This document shows, piece by piece, positions 29,108-38,337 of a stretch of DNA of 64,000 nt (within the stretch, counting starts at the first letter, position 1; the number at the start of each line of letters is the position of its first letter). The notes under the pieces are model-generated. The model saw only the letters and a program-made list of their open reading frames with translations. It searched no databases and was not told the origin of the DNA. Where the stretch lies: assembly GCA_028704385.1 (NCBI GenBank), contig JAQVLA010000011.1, positions 37,147 through 101,146 on the forward strand. The letters are read 5' to 3'. A program made the position numbers and the translations under genes. Source of the DNA: Bacteroidales bacterium (GTDB taxonomy: Bacteria > Bacteroidota > Bacteroidia > Bacteroidales > F082).

Positions 29108-29899
29108 ATGAAAAAATCGCTATTTCTTCTGTTAATGTTTTCTGCTTTTATTGTAAAAGCACAATATTTTCGCCCGGCACAAACGATAACAGACAAAATT
29201 CTGCTTAAAGATTACTTTCTTTTACATACAACATTGTCGGATTCTGAGCTTCAACAAATTAAAAACAAGAAAGTTATACTCAGGTTTTCAATTGATGAGT
29301 TCGGTCAAACCGATGATTTTAAAATCCTAAAAAGCATATCACCGAAAGCTGATCAGGAGGCTGTAAGGCTTGTCAAAAACCTGCTTTGGCAGCCGGCCAC
29401 CAGAAATGGTAATCCTACAAACGATCAACAGGAGATCGTAGTGCTTTTCCATTACAAACATTTACATCGATTGCGGATGAAAGATTATGCTGAAGCACCG
29501 GATTTAAGTGGATTTCAGAAAAGCATTTCGCAAAATATATATAGCTTTGCAGCTCTCGAAAAAGCACCCGAGCCAATGTTTAAAGACAAGTTGACACTAA
29601 ATCAATTTATTTTAACAAATCTAAGTTATCCCGAAGAAGCCTACACCAGAAGCATTTCAGGAACTGTAAGCTTAGATTTTATCATCGAAAAAAATGGTCT
29701 TGCATCCAATATTGTGATAACCGAGAGCGTTGGCGGGGGCTGCGACCAGGAAGCTATCAGGTTGTTGCAGCATATAGAATGGGTTCCTGGAATGGTTCAT
29801 GACAGTTTAGTGCGCAGCAGGAATCATTTGGATATACAGTTTAATTTGGGTGAAAAACGGATGCAAAATATTCCAAATCGTCAAGGAACGAATCTTTAA
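29108..29899 (+). CDS. Exported protein with two TonB C-terminal-like domains
   Basis: 263 residues. The signal peptide ends at IVKA-Q. Two TonB_C-like units are seen: about 45-125 (KVILRFSIDEFGQTDDFKIL, ADQEAVRLVKNLLWQPAT) and 165-250 (ISGTVSLDFIIEKNGLASNI, CDQEAIRLLQHIEWVPG). Unlike classical TonB there is no retained membrane anchor or Pro-rich linker, so it probably works free in the periplasm or at the outer membrane. It is 17 nt before a DUF3078 protein. Confidence 0.8.
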   Translation: MKKSLFLLLMFSAFIVKAQYFRPAQTITDKILLKDYFLLHTTLSDSELQQIKNKKVILRFSIDEFGQTDDFKILKSISPKADQEAVRLVKNLLWQPATRNGNPTNDQQEIVVLFHYKHLHRLRMKDYAEAPDLSGFQKSISQNIYSFAALEKAPEPMFKDKLTLNQFILTNLSYPEEAYTRSISGTVSLDFIIEKNGLASNIVITESVGGGCDQEAIRLLQHIEWVPGMVHDSLVRSRNHLDIQFNLGEKRMQNIPNRQGTNL

Positions 29900-29916
29900 C
29901 TTTAACACAATAAATT

Positions 29917-30825
29917 ATGAAACACTTTACATTGTTGTTCATGGCATTGATTTGTCTGAACCCGGCTTTTTCACAAGAAGAAGCACCAAAAAAATGGAAA
30001 CGCTCAGGGGATATCGGATTCAATTTTTCACAAAGTCATTTATCCAACTGGGCTGCTGGCGGCGATAATGCTTTGAATTGGCAAGGCATCTTCAATTACA
30101 ATGCCAATTATACTCACGAAAAAAATAAATGGGACAACAACATTTCACTTGCACTTGGATACAGTCATCTGGGTGATGCCAAAGCCATTAAAACAGATGA
30201 TAAAATCGAGTTAAACTCGTTGTATGGTTACAAAGCAACCGAAAAACTTTTTTACAGCCTGTCCTTCTCCTTTAAAACACAATTTGCTGATGGTTTTGAT
30301 TACAAAAACGATTCAACAAACAGAATTTCAGGATTTCTGGTGCCGGCTTATATCACTTTGGGTCTGGGTATGGAATACGTTCCAAACAGTAATTTTTCCA
30401 TAAACTTTGCCCCTATTACTGGTCGCATAACCATTGTAAATGATAAGGATCTGGCAGATTCCGGTGCATTTGGTGTGGATCCGGCCAAATATGACGAAAT
30501 TTCAGGAGTTAAAATTAAGGATGGTAAAACTTCACGTTTTGAATTTGGCGCCAAAATGACTGCCAAACTTGATGTGAAAATTGCTGAGAATGTAAACTTC
30601 AACTCCAAACTGGAGCTCTTCAGTGATTATATTAAAAACCCTCAAAACATAGATGTTGACTGGCAAAACCTGATCACCATGAAAGTAAACAGCTGGTTAA
30701 ATGCCAATATCTCTGCTCATCTTATTTACGATGATGACATTATGATAACCGACAAAGATGGCAATACAGGCCCCAGAACACAGTTTAAAGAGGTTCTCAG
30801 CATCGGGCTTTCGTATAAATTCTAA
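29917..30825 (+). CDS. DUF3078 outer-membrane beta-barrel-like protein
   Basis: 302 residues. The signal peptide ends at NPAFS-Q. The motif SHLSNWAAGGDNALNW is characteristic of DUF3078. The rest alternates aromatic/polar strands consistent with a beta barrel. Function is unknown. It shares a probable operon with the double TonB_C protein upstream and the phosphoesterase 6 nt downstream. Confidence 0.85.
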   Translation: MKHFTLLFMALICLNPAFSQEEAPKKWKRSGDIGFNFSQSHLSNWAAGGDNALNWQGIFNYNANYTHEKNKWDNNISLALGYSHLGDAKAIKTDDKIELNSLYGYKATEKLFYSLSFSFKTQFADGFDYKNDSTNRISGFLVPAYITLGLGMEYVPNSNFSINFAPITGRITIVNDKDLADSGAFGVDPAKYDEISGVKIKDGKTSRFEFGAKMTAKLDVKIAENVNFNSKLELFSDYIKNPQNIDVDWQNLITMKVNSWLNANISAHLIYDDDIMITDKDGNTGPRTQFKEVLSIGLSYKF

Positions 30826-30831
30826 TTCAGG

Positions 30832-31359
30832 ATGACCCGCATAGGACTCTTATCGGACACCCATGGAAGCATTCATCCACGGGTGTTCGATTTTTTTAAA
30901 GACTGTGATATTATTATTCATGCAGGCGATATTGGCGATGAAAAAACACTAAAGCAGTTACAACAATTCAAACCATTATTTGCTGTTTACGGTAATATAG
31001 ACGGCTCAAACATTCGTATTCAGTTACCTGAAATTCAAGAATTTAAAATTGAAGACATAAAAATTTTCATGATCCATATCGGTGGCTATCCCAGGAAATA
31101 TGCCAGAGGAATCAAAGAGAAATTAAAACTTAATAAGCCAGACCTTTTTATAAGCGGACATTCACACATCCTGAAAATCATGCACGACAAACCGCTTGGC
31201 ATACTGCATATCAATCCGGGAGCAGCAGGTTCGCATGGATTACACCAGAAAATAACTTTCGTACGATTTGCCATTGACAAGGCAAAAATCCTAGATATGG
31301 AAATTATGGAAATTGACAGAAAGGCTGTATCTATCTCAAACGATCAGCCGAACGAATAA
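30832..31359 (+). CDS. YfcE/MJ0936-type metallophosphoesterase
   Basis: 175 residues, a minimal calcineurin-like phosphoesterase. Metal-binding motifs are LLSDTHG, HAGDIGD, YGNIDGSN and SGHSHI. Such proteins hydrolyse phosphodiesters in vitro and their physiological substrate is often unknown. The C terminus runs 29 nt into the convergent DUF4293 gene. Confidence 0.9.
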   Translation: MTRIGLLSDTHGSIHPRVFDFFKDCDIIIHAGDIGDEKTLKQLQQFKPLFAVYGNIDGSNIRIQLPEIQEFKIEDIKIFMIHIGGYPRKYARGIKEKLKLNKPDLFISGHSHILKIMHDKPLGILHINPGAAGSHGLHQKITFVRFAIDKAKILDMEIMEIDRKAVSISNDQPNE

Positions 31360-31801
31360 GTTTGATATCATGTTTTACACCACGCATGGCTAAAAACAAG
31401 AATATCAGTGCAATAAGCGGAAGAAAAACACCCAGTTCATAATCTGCCTCAGTGGATGTTTTAATTTTTAGCTGCTCGACATAATAAAAAAACATCAACC
31501 CAATCGAAACCAAATCAAGTAAGATGTTAAGCCTGATCAATTTCAACTGGCCTCCAAGATTTTTATACATAAAAATGATCAGCAAAGGTAAAACGGTAAC
31601 CATTGCACTAAGGATTGAGAGCGGAAGTAGAAAAAAAGAGGAAAACAATTCTGTATTACCAGGAACAAAATCCTGAATGTGTGTTACATAGAATGCAATA
31701 GTATGCTGTTCACCGAAGTATTGAGCAACTGGAAAAAAGAACAACATTCCACCTGCCAATGCAGCAATAAATAGGAATAAAGTCTGGATGCGCTGAATCA
31801 T
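31331..31801 (-). CDS. DUF4293 membrane protein
   Basis: 156 residues with four predicted membrane helices (about 5-27, 45-75, 85-105, 120-140) and the family start MIQRIQTLFLF. Function is unknown; the family occurs across Bacteroidota, often next to rho as here. Its 3' end overlaps the phosphoesterase gene by 29 nt tail-to-tail. Confidence 0.85.
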   Translation of the reverse strand: MIQRIQTLFLFIAALAGGMLFFFPVAQYFGEQHTIAFYVTHIQDFVPGNTELFSSFFLLPLSILSAMVTVLPLLIIFMYKNLGGQLKLIRLNILLDLVSIGLMFFYYVEQLKIKTSTEADYELGVFLPLIALIFLFLAMRGVKHDIKLIRSADRLR

Positions 31802-31888
31802 GATAAGTCATTTATTATTGTGGCAAAGATACAGAATCCGATATTTGTAAGCTTGCTCATTTGAACTTTCGTTGTTTTTTCGAAAAAA

Positions 31889-31920
31889 TTTGGTCACTAT
31901 TTAAAACTTAATTACATTTG
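31889..31920 (+). promoter_or_regulatory. Promoter of rho (TTTG-N20-TACATTTG)
   Basis: TTTG at 31889-31892 and TACATTTG at 31913-31920 give a good consensus match. The transcript would have a leader of about 130 nt before rho, with no strong hairpin visible. Leader-mediated autoregulation is possible, as known for rho in other bacteria. Confidence 0.65.
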
Positions 31921-32059
31921 CATCGCTTTATAGGAAATCCCAAATCATTTCACATAAATTTAGGCACTTAGAAATTTTAGTTCTTATACGCCACATTACA
32001 ATTATCCGAGGATTTTTTAACACACCCATAAATTTTTTACTGACTAAAACATTATTACA

Positions 32060-33892
32060 ATGTACGACATTATTGAGCTTAACAATAAGCTTGTAGGGGA
32101 ATTAAGAGAAATTGCAAAGGAATTGGAAATTCCCAAGGTAGAAAAACTACTAAAACAAGATTTAATTTACAGAATTCTTGATCAGCAGGCCCTCATGCCT
32201 TCGAAAACCGATAAAGAGAAGCCGGCTTTCAAGGACAGACCAAAACAAAAGAAACAAGAAACAAAACGGCCCGAAAACAAAAAAACACAGGACACCAAAG
32301 CAGTAGAATCAGAAAGAAAAGAAACTTCGGCAAAAGTTGAAACACAACAAAAACAAGAAAAAACACCCGCATCAGAGCCCCCAAAAAATGATAATTTAAG
32401 CCTTAAACCCATAATAACTGCACCAGAGGTCAAGGCAAAAACTGAAGGCCAAAACCAGCTTAAGCCGGCTGAATCGTCACAATCCAAAGAAAAAAATGAT
32501 AATCGCGAGCGCAGACCCCGCATTACAAAACCCACCTTAATTACTCCGCTGGAAAACGAATCCATTGCATTAACAGCTGAGCCAGTGGCAAGCACCAGAG
32601 TTTTACAAAAACCTGAAGATGATCAGGTACACAACCGGCCTTCACAAAAGCAAGGTTTTGATCAAAGAAATCAGGAACAAAGACAAAACAGAGATAATCA
32701 ACAATCACGCGATCAAAAAAAAGAACTGTACAAAGAGGCTGCAAAACCAAAAAGAGAAGAATATAAATTTGAGTTTGAGGGTATTGTTGATGCAGAAGGC
32801 GTTTTGGAAATCATGCCGGATGGATATGGCTTTATGCGTTCATCGGATTATAATTACCTCAACTCACCTGATGACATCTACGTTTCACAATCGCAGATTA
32901 AACTTTTTGGACTCAAAACAGGCGATACCATCAAAGGTACCATTCGTCCGCCCAAAGAAGGAGAGAAATACTTTCCGCTAATCAAAGTAGACATGATCAA
33001 TGGTAGGTCACCCGAAGAAGTGCGCGACCGTATTCCTTTTGACTACCTTACTCCACTTTTCCCCGAAGAAAAATTTACCCTGACCGGCCACAAGGAAAAC
33101 ACCATGTCCACCAGGATTATGGATATGTTTGCCCCAATTGGCAAAGGACAACGCGGACTGATAGTTGCCCAACCCAAAACTGGTAAAACAGTGTTACTGA
33201 AAGAGGTAGCCAATGCCATTGCCAGCAACCATCCTGAAGTATATCTCATTATCCTGCTCATCGACGAACGACCGGAAGAAGTAACTGACATGGCACGCAG
33301 CGTGAATGCCGAAGTAATTTCATCAACATTTGACGAGCCAGCCGACAAACACGTAAAAATCGCCAATATCGTACTCGAGAAAGCCAAAAGGCTTACCGAA
33401 TGCGGACATGATGTTGTGATTCTCCTCGACTCCATCACGCGTCTGGCAAGAGCTTACAATACTGTTTCACCGGCTTCGGGCAAAGTGCTCAGCGGAGGGG
33501 TAGAAGCCAATGCACTTCAAAAACCAAAGAGATTTTTTGGTGCTGCACGTAAAATTGAAAATGGTGGTTCGCTCACAATTATTGCAACGGCATTGATTGA
33601 CACTGGATCAAAAATGGATGAAGTGATCTTTGAAGAGTTTAAAGGTACTGGTAATATGGAACTACAACTGGATCGAAGGCTTTCGAACAAACGCATCTGG
33701 CCGGCTATCGATATTGTTGCTTCCAGCACCCGTCGCGAAGACTTACTCATTGACAAAGAAGCCATGCAAAGGATCTGGGTACTCAGAAATCACCTCTCGG
33801 ATATGACCCCTATTGAAGCAATGGAATTTTTGAAAGATAAAATGCGCTTCACGCAAACCAACGAAGAATTTCTTATTTCAATGAACAGTTAA
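32060..33892 (+). CDS. rho: Transcription termination factor Rho with long disordered insert
   Basis: 610 residues, well above the roughly 420 of E. coli Rho. The order is Rho_N (about 1-45), a Lys/Gln/Glu/Asn-rich disordered insert (about 50-230), the RNA-binding cold-shock domain ([21 protein letters not shown], about 248-268), then the RecA-like ATPase with Walker A ([11 protein letters not shown]), [30 protein letters not shown] and the [22 protein letters not shown]-loop region. The insert is typical of Bacteroidota; in Bacteroides thetaiotaomicron such a region drives Rho phase separation. Confidence 0.96.
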   Translation: MYDIIELNNKLVGELREIAKELEIPKVEKLLKQDLIYRILDQQALMPSKTDKEKPAFKDRPKQKKQETKRPENKKTQDTKAVESERKETSAKVETQQKQEKTPASEPPKNDNLSLKPIITAPEVKAKTEGQNQLKPAESSQSKEKNDNRERRPRITKPTLITPLENESIALTAEPVASTRVLQKPEDDQVHNRPSQKQGFDQRNQEQRQNRDNQQSRDQKKELYKEAAKPKREEYKFEFEGIVDAEGVLEIMPDGYGFMRSSDYNYLNSPDDIYVSQSQIKLFGLKTGDTIKGTIRPPKEGEKYFPLIKVDMINGRSPEEVRDRIPFDYLTPLFPEEKFTLTGHKENTMSTRIMDMFAPIGKGQRGLIVAQPKTGKTVLLKEVANAIASNHPEVYLIILLIDERPEEVTDMARSVNAEVISSTFDEPADKHVKIANIVLEKAKRLTECGHDVVILLDSITRLARAYNTVSPASGKVLSGGVEANALQKPKRFFGAARKIENGGSLTIIATALIDTGSKMDEVIFEEFKGTGNMELQLDRRLSNKRIWPAIDIVASSTRREDLLIDKEAMQRIWVLRNHLSDMTPIEAMEFLKDKMRFTQTNEEFLISMNS

Positions 33893-33916
33893 TTTATTTC
33901 GTTCGAAACAAATTTG

Positions 33917-33947
33917 AGCTGTCGGCCCGGGCTGACAGCTTTTTTTG
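33917..33947 (+). terminator. Intrinsic terminator of rho
   Basis: The stem AGCTGTCGGCC pairs with GGCTGACAGCT (one G-T pair), followed by eight T. It lies 25 nt after the stop. Confidence 0.88.
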
Positions 33948-33989
33948 TTTTATGCCAATAAAATTTTAAAATTGCTAAAAAATTAGGGT

Positions 33990-34490
33990 ATGAATCCTGA
34001 AATGGTTTACAAAACACTAGATGAACTGGGTATAACCTATGAAAAGTACGAACATACTGCAACACCCACTGTAGAGGATGCCCTTCCCTACTGGGCTGAA
34101 ATTGAAGCAATACACTGCAAAAACCTGTTCTTTAGAAATCACAAAGGAAACCAACATTATCTTGTAATCTTTTCTTACCTCAAACAGCTCAATATCAGAC
34201 AACTTGAATTACTACTTAAACAAGGCAAACTAAGTTTCGCCTCCGACAAAAGAATGCAAAAGTATCTTGGTCTTCAACCAGGCAGTGTTTCCCCCTTCGG
34301 ACTTATCAACGACAAAGAAAATCATGTGATTGTATTTATTGATGAATCGTTGATGGATCATGAAAAAATCAGCTTTCATCCCAATATTAATACTGCTACA
34401 CTTGTGTTGAAAAAGAGTGATTTTATAAGATTTCTTGATTTTTCGGGCAATAGCTATCATTTTATTCAGTTCAACGATGGTATAAAATAA
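33990..34490 (+). CDS. ProX/YbaK-type aminoacyl-tRNA deacylase
   Basis: 166 residues. It resembles the free-standing prolyl-tRNA editing domain (ProX/PrdX): YEHTATPTVEDA, HCKNLFFRNHKGNQHYLVI with the conserved Lys, then LSFASDKRMQKYLGLQPGSVSPFGLIND. These enzymes hydrolyse Ala-tRNA(Pro) or Cys-tRNA(Pro). The protein is cytosolic and probably monocistronic. Confidence 0.88.
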   Translation: MNPEMVYKTLDELGITYEKYEHTATPTVEDALPYWAEIEAIHCKNLFFRNHKGNQHYLVIFSYLKQLNIRQLELLLKQGKLSFASDKRMQKYLGLQPGSVSPFGLINDKENHVIVFIDESLMDHEKISFHPNINTATLVLKKSDFIRFLDFSGNSYHFIQFNDGIK

Positions 34491-34528
34491 GGTATTGTTT
34501 GCCCATTCGCCTGTGGAGCTTGTAGGTT

Positions 34529-34562
34529 TTTGAATAATATTGGCCATTTTAAGCTACTTTTG
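34529..34562 (+). promoter_or_regulatory. Probable promoter of the arginine deiminase gene
   Basis: TTTG at 34529-34532 and TACTTTTG at 34555-34562, separated by 22 nt, fit the Bacteroidota consensus with slightly long spacing. The transcript would start about 40 nt before the ATG. Confidence 0.55.
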
Positions 34563-34608
34563 TGCAACTTTCGGTAGACATTAATTTATCAACAAGATCG
34601 CATTATCA

Positions 34609-35868
34609 ATGGAAAAAATCAATGTAAATATTCAATCAGAAATCGGTGAACTGGAAGCTGTTATCATTCATACTCCCGGTCCGGAAGTAGAAAATATGAC
34701 ACCTGAAAATGCCGCACGGGCATTGTACAGTGATATTTTGAATCTTAGTGTTGCCTTGCCCGAATACAATGAGTTCAAGGCTGTTCTTGAAAAGGTTGCC
34801 CGTGTGTTTGATGTAAAGGATTTATTAAAGGATATACTTCGAAATGAGAAAGTTAAAGCAAGCCTGATCAGTCGGATTTGCAGGCATGAATCTACTCAAG
34901 AAGCCTGTTCATTAATCGGAGATCTTACAGATGAAGACCTGGCTTCCCAACTCATCGAAGGTGTTGAAATGCGAAAGGATACACTTACAAAATACCTTGA
35001 TAATGAACGGTATTCCTTGCATCCCTTGCCTAATTTTTTCTTCACCAGGGATGCTTCATTCTCAATGAATGACAAGGTTATGATAAGTCAGATGGCCAGC
35101 AAAGTTCGTGAACGCGAAACCTTGATTATGGAAGCTATTTTTGACTATCACCCCGTTTTTAGTACCCAAACCGTCAATCCTGTGAGACGATTCGACAAAA
35201 GCAATAATGGGACAATAGAAGGTGGTGATGTTTTAATTGCAAGAGATGACATCTACCTCAGCGGAATTAGCGGGCGTACAACTAGTCAGGGTATTGATGC
35301 CCTGTTGGAATATCTGAAGACCAAACCTGGCACCAAACACCTTATACTTCAGGAATTGCCATACCAACCCGAATCTTTTATTCATCTCGACATGGTTTTT
35401 ACTTTTCTGGACAAGGACAAATGCATGATTTTTGAACCATTGATTATGCATTCGTCCCGGCACCTCACAATTCATATTATTATTGAAGACAACAAAGTGC
35501 TTCAGATCAGGGAAGAAAAAAATATGCTCGATGCCTTGAAAAAACTGGGAATGGATCTGGAGCCGGTTTTATGTGGTGGCAAAAGAGATACTTACATCAT
35601 GGAACGTGAACAATGGCAAAGCGGAGCAAACTTTTTTGCTATTGCACCCGGAAAGGTAATCGGCTATGGGAGAAATACTTATACAATGGAAGCACTTAAT
35701 CAACATGGTTATGAAATAATCAAAGCAAAAGATGTGATCCGAAACAAAATAGACCTTGCTAATTATTCCAAATTTGTCATCACTATCGAAGGTGATGAAC
35801 TTTCGCGCGGAGGCGGTGGTGCAAGATGTATGACCATGCCAATTAGCCGCAAAGCCGTAGATTGGTAA
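34609..35868 (+). CDS. arcA: Arginine deiminase
   Basis: 419 residues, normal length. It hydrolyses L-arginine to citrulline and ammonia. Catalytic features are visible: LPNFFFTRDAS (Asp), IEGGDVL, FIHLDMVFTFLD (His and Asp), and the nucleophile Cys407 in GGGGARCMTMPI. No ornithine carbamoyltransferase or carbamate kinase gene is nearby, so this is not a standard arc operon. It lies 7 nt upstream of the cyclase gene and may be cotranscribed. Confidence 0.95.
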   Translation: MEKINVNIQSEIGELEAVIIHTPGPEVENMTPENAARALYSDILNLSVALPEYNEFKAVLEKVARVFDVKDLLKDILRNEKVKASLISRICRHESTQEACSLIGDLTDEDLASQLIEGVEMRKDTLTKYLDNERYSLHPLPNFFFTRDASFSMNDKVMISQMASKVRERETLIMEAIFDYHPVFSTQTVNPVRRFDKSNNGTIEGGDVLIARDDIYLSGISGRTTSQGIDALLEYLKTKPGTKHLILQELPYQPESFIHLDMVFTFLDKDKCMIFEPLIMHSSRHLTIHIIIEDNKVLQIREEKNMLDALKKLGMDLEPVLCGGKRDTYIMEREQWQSGANFFAIAPGKVIGYGRNTYTMEALNQHGYEIIKAKDVIRNKIDLANYSKFVITIEGDELSRGGGGARCMTMPISRKAVDW

Positions 35869-35875
35869 ATAATTA

Positions 35876-37693
35876 ATGATGAAAAAGAAACAGAAACCGA
35901 CATTTTTTGCACTCAGGATTTATCTGGTGAGTATTTTACTTTTTTTGTTGTTGGTTTTCCCTGTTTCACTGATCATGCTCTTTAAATATGGTCCCTATTG
36001 GATCGAAGAACGTGGCATTCCATCAAACAACCCAAAAAATATTTCAGAGGCAACTACTATAACTGATTCATTACCTGTAAATACAGAGGTTACTAAAAGT
36101 TGGGAAATCAAAGCTAGTGAGCAGGATAAACGATTTGGAAAATCGGTTAGTCTCCTCTTCAGAATGATGCTGTTCAGTCTGCTTCTGGGATATGCATTTA
36201 ATGCACCTTTTCAACGCTTTTTCAGGTTGAAACGGAAAAACAAATCTCCATCGGAGGCATTAATTAGTTTTTGCAGAAAATGGCTGTTGTATGTTCCTAT
36301 AATCAACAGCGGAATTTTAGTACTTGGGTTTAGTATTGCACTGATAATTATGGGATTTCAGGTTTTCTACAATACGATCGACAGCGAGGCAAGTAAACAA
36401 TTTTACCGTCAGTTTTTCTTTATTGCGACTTTTGCTTCATTTTTATCAGTTTTTTTTATGTATTTCTGGTTTCGCTTCAGGGTAAGATTTAAGTACCTGG
36501 AAGTAGTTTATGATTCGGTTAGCCTCTACAAAAGCCCGATCAACAAACCGAAGAATCATTTGATACATCGCCTGTGGGTCAATAGTATCATGACTACACT
36601 TCTCCCTTTGGTAATTGTAATTTTTTATATCTCAATAAGTATCAGTAGTGTTCACACAAGTATTGATCAATTACCTACCAGCGATCAAGCCAAAGTCCTT
36701 TTTGGAAAATACCTGCAAATCATTGACCAGACTGAAATGCTGTATAAGACTAACCTGTTCTACGTTAATGCAATAGATAGTTTGTTAATGTTTGTTGGAA
36801 TTTTCTCGGGTATCGTTATAAGTATTATTTATTTGTTCTTTTTTGTAAACTGGATCAACAAAAGTATCATCATTCCTGTATCAGAAATCATCGAAAAGAT
36901 GCAGCAATCAGGTGAACAGGAGCTGGGGCAACTCACGATAGTCCGAACCACCGATGAATTTGGTGAACTGGCCATGGGATATAACGTAATGGCAAGTCGT
37001 ATCACAAACAATATTAAACAGTTACGGCAAACCACAACAGCTAACCAGCGATTTGTTCCTGTACAATTTCTTCATCTTTTAGGTAAGCAAAGCATCACCG
37101 AAGTTGAAGTAGGCGATCAGATTCAGAAAACAATGACGGTGTTATTTGTTGATATAAAGTCATTTACAAGTCTTTCGGAACAATTAAGTCCGAAAGAAAA
37201 TTTTGATTTTCTTAATGCCTACCTGCAACATATGGAACCAATAATCCACAAGCATCACGGATTTATTGATAAATTTATCGGAGATTCGATCATGGCACTT
37301 TTCGAAGAATGCCCCGAACATGCCATAGATGCAGCCCGTGAGATGCAAAACTGCCTCAAAACCTTTAATCTTCAGTTAATTGACCAGGGCAAACAACCGA
37401 TTGAAACCGGAACCGGTATTCACACAGGAAGCTTGATGTTAGGAATGGTTGGAGGTGAAGGAAGGATGGAAGGCACAGTAGTTTCAGACGCTGTTAATCT
37501 TGCCAGCCGGCTCGAAGGGCTTACCCGGATATTTGGCGAAAAGATCATCATTTCAGAAACTACCTATAACTACCTTGAAAACAAAAGCAAATATCAGATT
37601 ACCTACCTGGATGAAGTAACAGTGAAGGGCAGATTGAAAACCGTTAAAATTTATGCCGTTGAGGCACATAATAACCAATATTATGCAACTTAA
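35876..37693 (+). CDS. Membrane class III adenylate/guanylate cyclase with HAMP domain
   Basis: 605 residues. Membrane helices lie near 15-38, 95-115, 140-165, 180-200, 235-260 and 300-325. A HAMP-like region follows (IIPVSEIIEKMQQSGEQEL, FGELAMGYNVMASRI). The cyclase domain (about 410-600) has both metal Asp residues (FVDIKSFTSL and FIGDSIMAL), the purine-selecting Lys in DKFIGD and Asp in VVSDAVNLASRLE, and the transition-state Asn and Arg in the latter motif. This pattern favours ATP, hence cAMP. It overlaps the HD gene by 11 nt. Confidence 0.9.
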   Translation: MMKKKQKPTFFALRIYLVSILLFLLLVFPVSLIMLFKYGPYWIEERGIPSNNPKNISEATTITDSLPVNTEVTKSWEIKASEQDKRFGKSVSLLFRMMLFSLLLGYAFNAPFQRFFRLKRKNKSPSEALISFCRKWLLYVPIINSGILVLGFSIALIIMGFQVFYNTIDSEASKQFYRQFFFIATFASFLSVFFMYFWFRFRVRFKYLEVVYDSVSLYKSPINKPKNHLIHRLWVNSIMTTLLPLVIVIFYISISISSVHTSIDQLPTSDQAKVLFGKYLQIIDQTEMLYKTNLFYVNAIDSLLMFVGIFSGIVISIIYLFFFVNWINKSIIIPVSEIIEKMQQSGEQELGQLTIVRTTDEFGELAMGYNVMASRITNNIKQLRQTTTANQRFVPVQFLHLLGKQSITEVEVGDQIQKTMTVLFVDIKSFTSLSEQLSPKENFDFLNAYLQHMEPIIHKHHGFIDKFIGDSIMALFEECPEHAIDAAREMQNCLKTFNLQLIDQGKQPIETGTGIHTGSLMLGMVGGEGRMEGTVVSDAVNLASRLEGLTRIFGEKIIISETTYNYLENKSKYQITYLDEVTVKGRLKTVKIYAVEAHNNQYYAT

Positions 37694-38273
37694 CAACTTG
37701 AAAAATACTGTTGAACAGCTGATTTTGTCCCAAAACGATGATCAGCGATTTTATCATAATCTTGCCCATACGTTGGATGTTCTTGAAGCTGCCGAAAGAC
37801 TAATCTCCCTTACTGTCATTGATACTGAAACAGCTCAACTCGTTCGTGCGGCCGCACTCTTGCATGAAACCGGAATGACGACTACACCACAAGATCATGA
37901 AAAAGCTTCTGTTCTGATTGCAAAAAAGCTTCTTCCCGATCATGGCTTCAATCCGGATCAAATTGTGCGCATTAACAAACTAATACTGGCTACCAGGATG
38001 CCTCAAAGGCCTGATGACCTGGCTTCAGAGATCATTTGTGATGCCGATTTGGATTATCTTGGACGAACAGATTATTTCATCATTTCGCATAAACTTCGAC
38101 TTGAATGGATAATGTTTGATGGCTATTCAGAAGACCTGACCAAATGGTACCAGGCACAGATCGACTTTCTTGAAAATCATCAGTATTTTACCGATGCTGC
38201 AAAAAATTTGCGTGAAAAAGGAAAGCAACATAATCTTTTATTAGTAAAAAAACTACTCAATTCGAGCAGTTAA
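37683..38273 (+). CDS. HD-family phosphohydrolase-like protein (HE variant)
   Basis: I chose the ATG at 37683 (196 residues), overlapping the cyclase by 11 nt; the ATG at 37653 gives a longer overlap. The HD fold is visible in FYHNLAHTLDVLEAAERL, AALLHETGM, ILATRMPQ and CDADLDYLGR. The HD doublet reads His-Glu (LLHETGM) instead of His-Asp, which may alter metal binding. Coupled to a cyclase, it may hydrolyse or sense the cyclic nucleotide; this is inference. Confidence 0.82.
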   Translation: MQLNNLKNTVEQLILSQNDDQRFYHNLAHTLDVLEAAERLISLTVIDTETAQLVRAAALLHETGMTTTPQDHEKASVLIAKKLLPDHGFNPDQIVRINKLILATRMPQRPDDLASEIICDADLDYLGRTDYFIISHKLRLEWIMFDGYSEDLTKWYQAQIDFLENHQYFTDAAKNLREKGKQHNLLLVKKLLNSSS

Positions 38274-38337
38274 TTTTGCGAATCGAAATAATACTTTGAA
38301 GATAAATCATATTTTTGTGACTTAAATCAAGTTCATC

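Noticed and set aside
32182..32595. 137-codon minus-strand ORF inside rho
   Set aside because: It mirrors the Lys/Gln-rich low-complexity insert of rho; composition explains the open frame.
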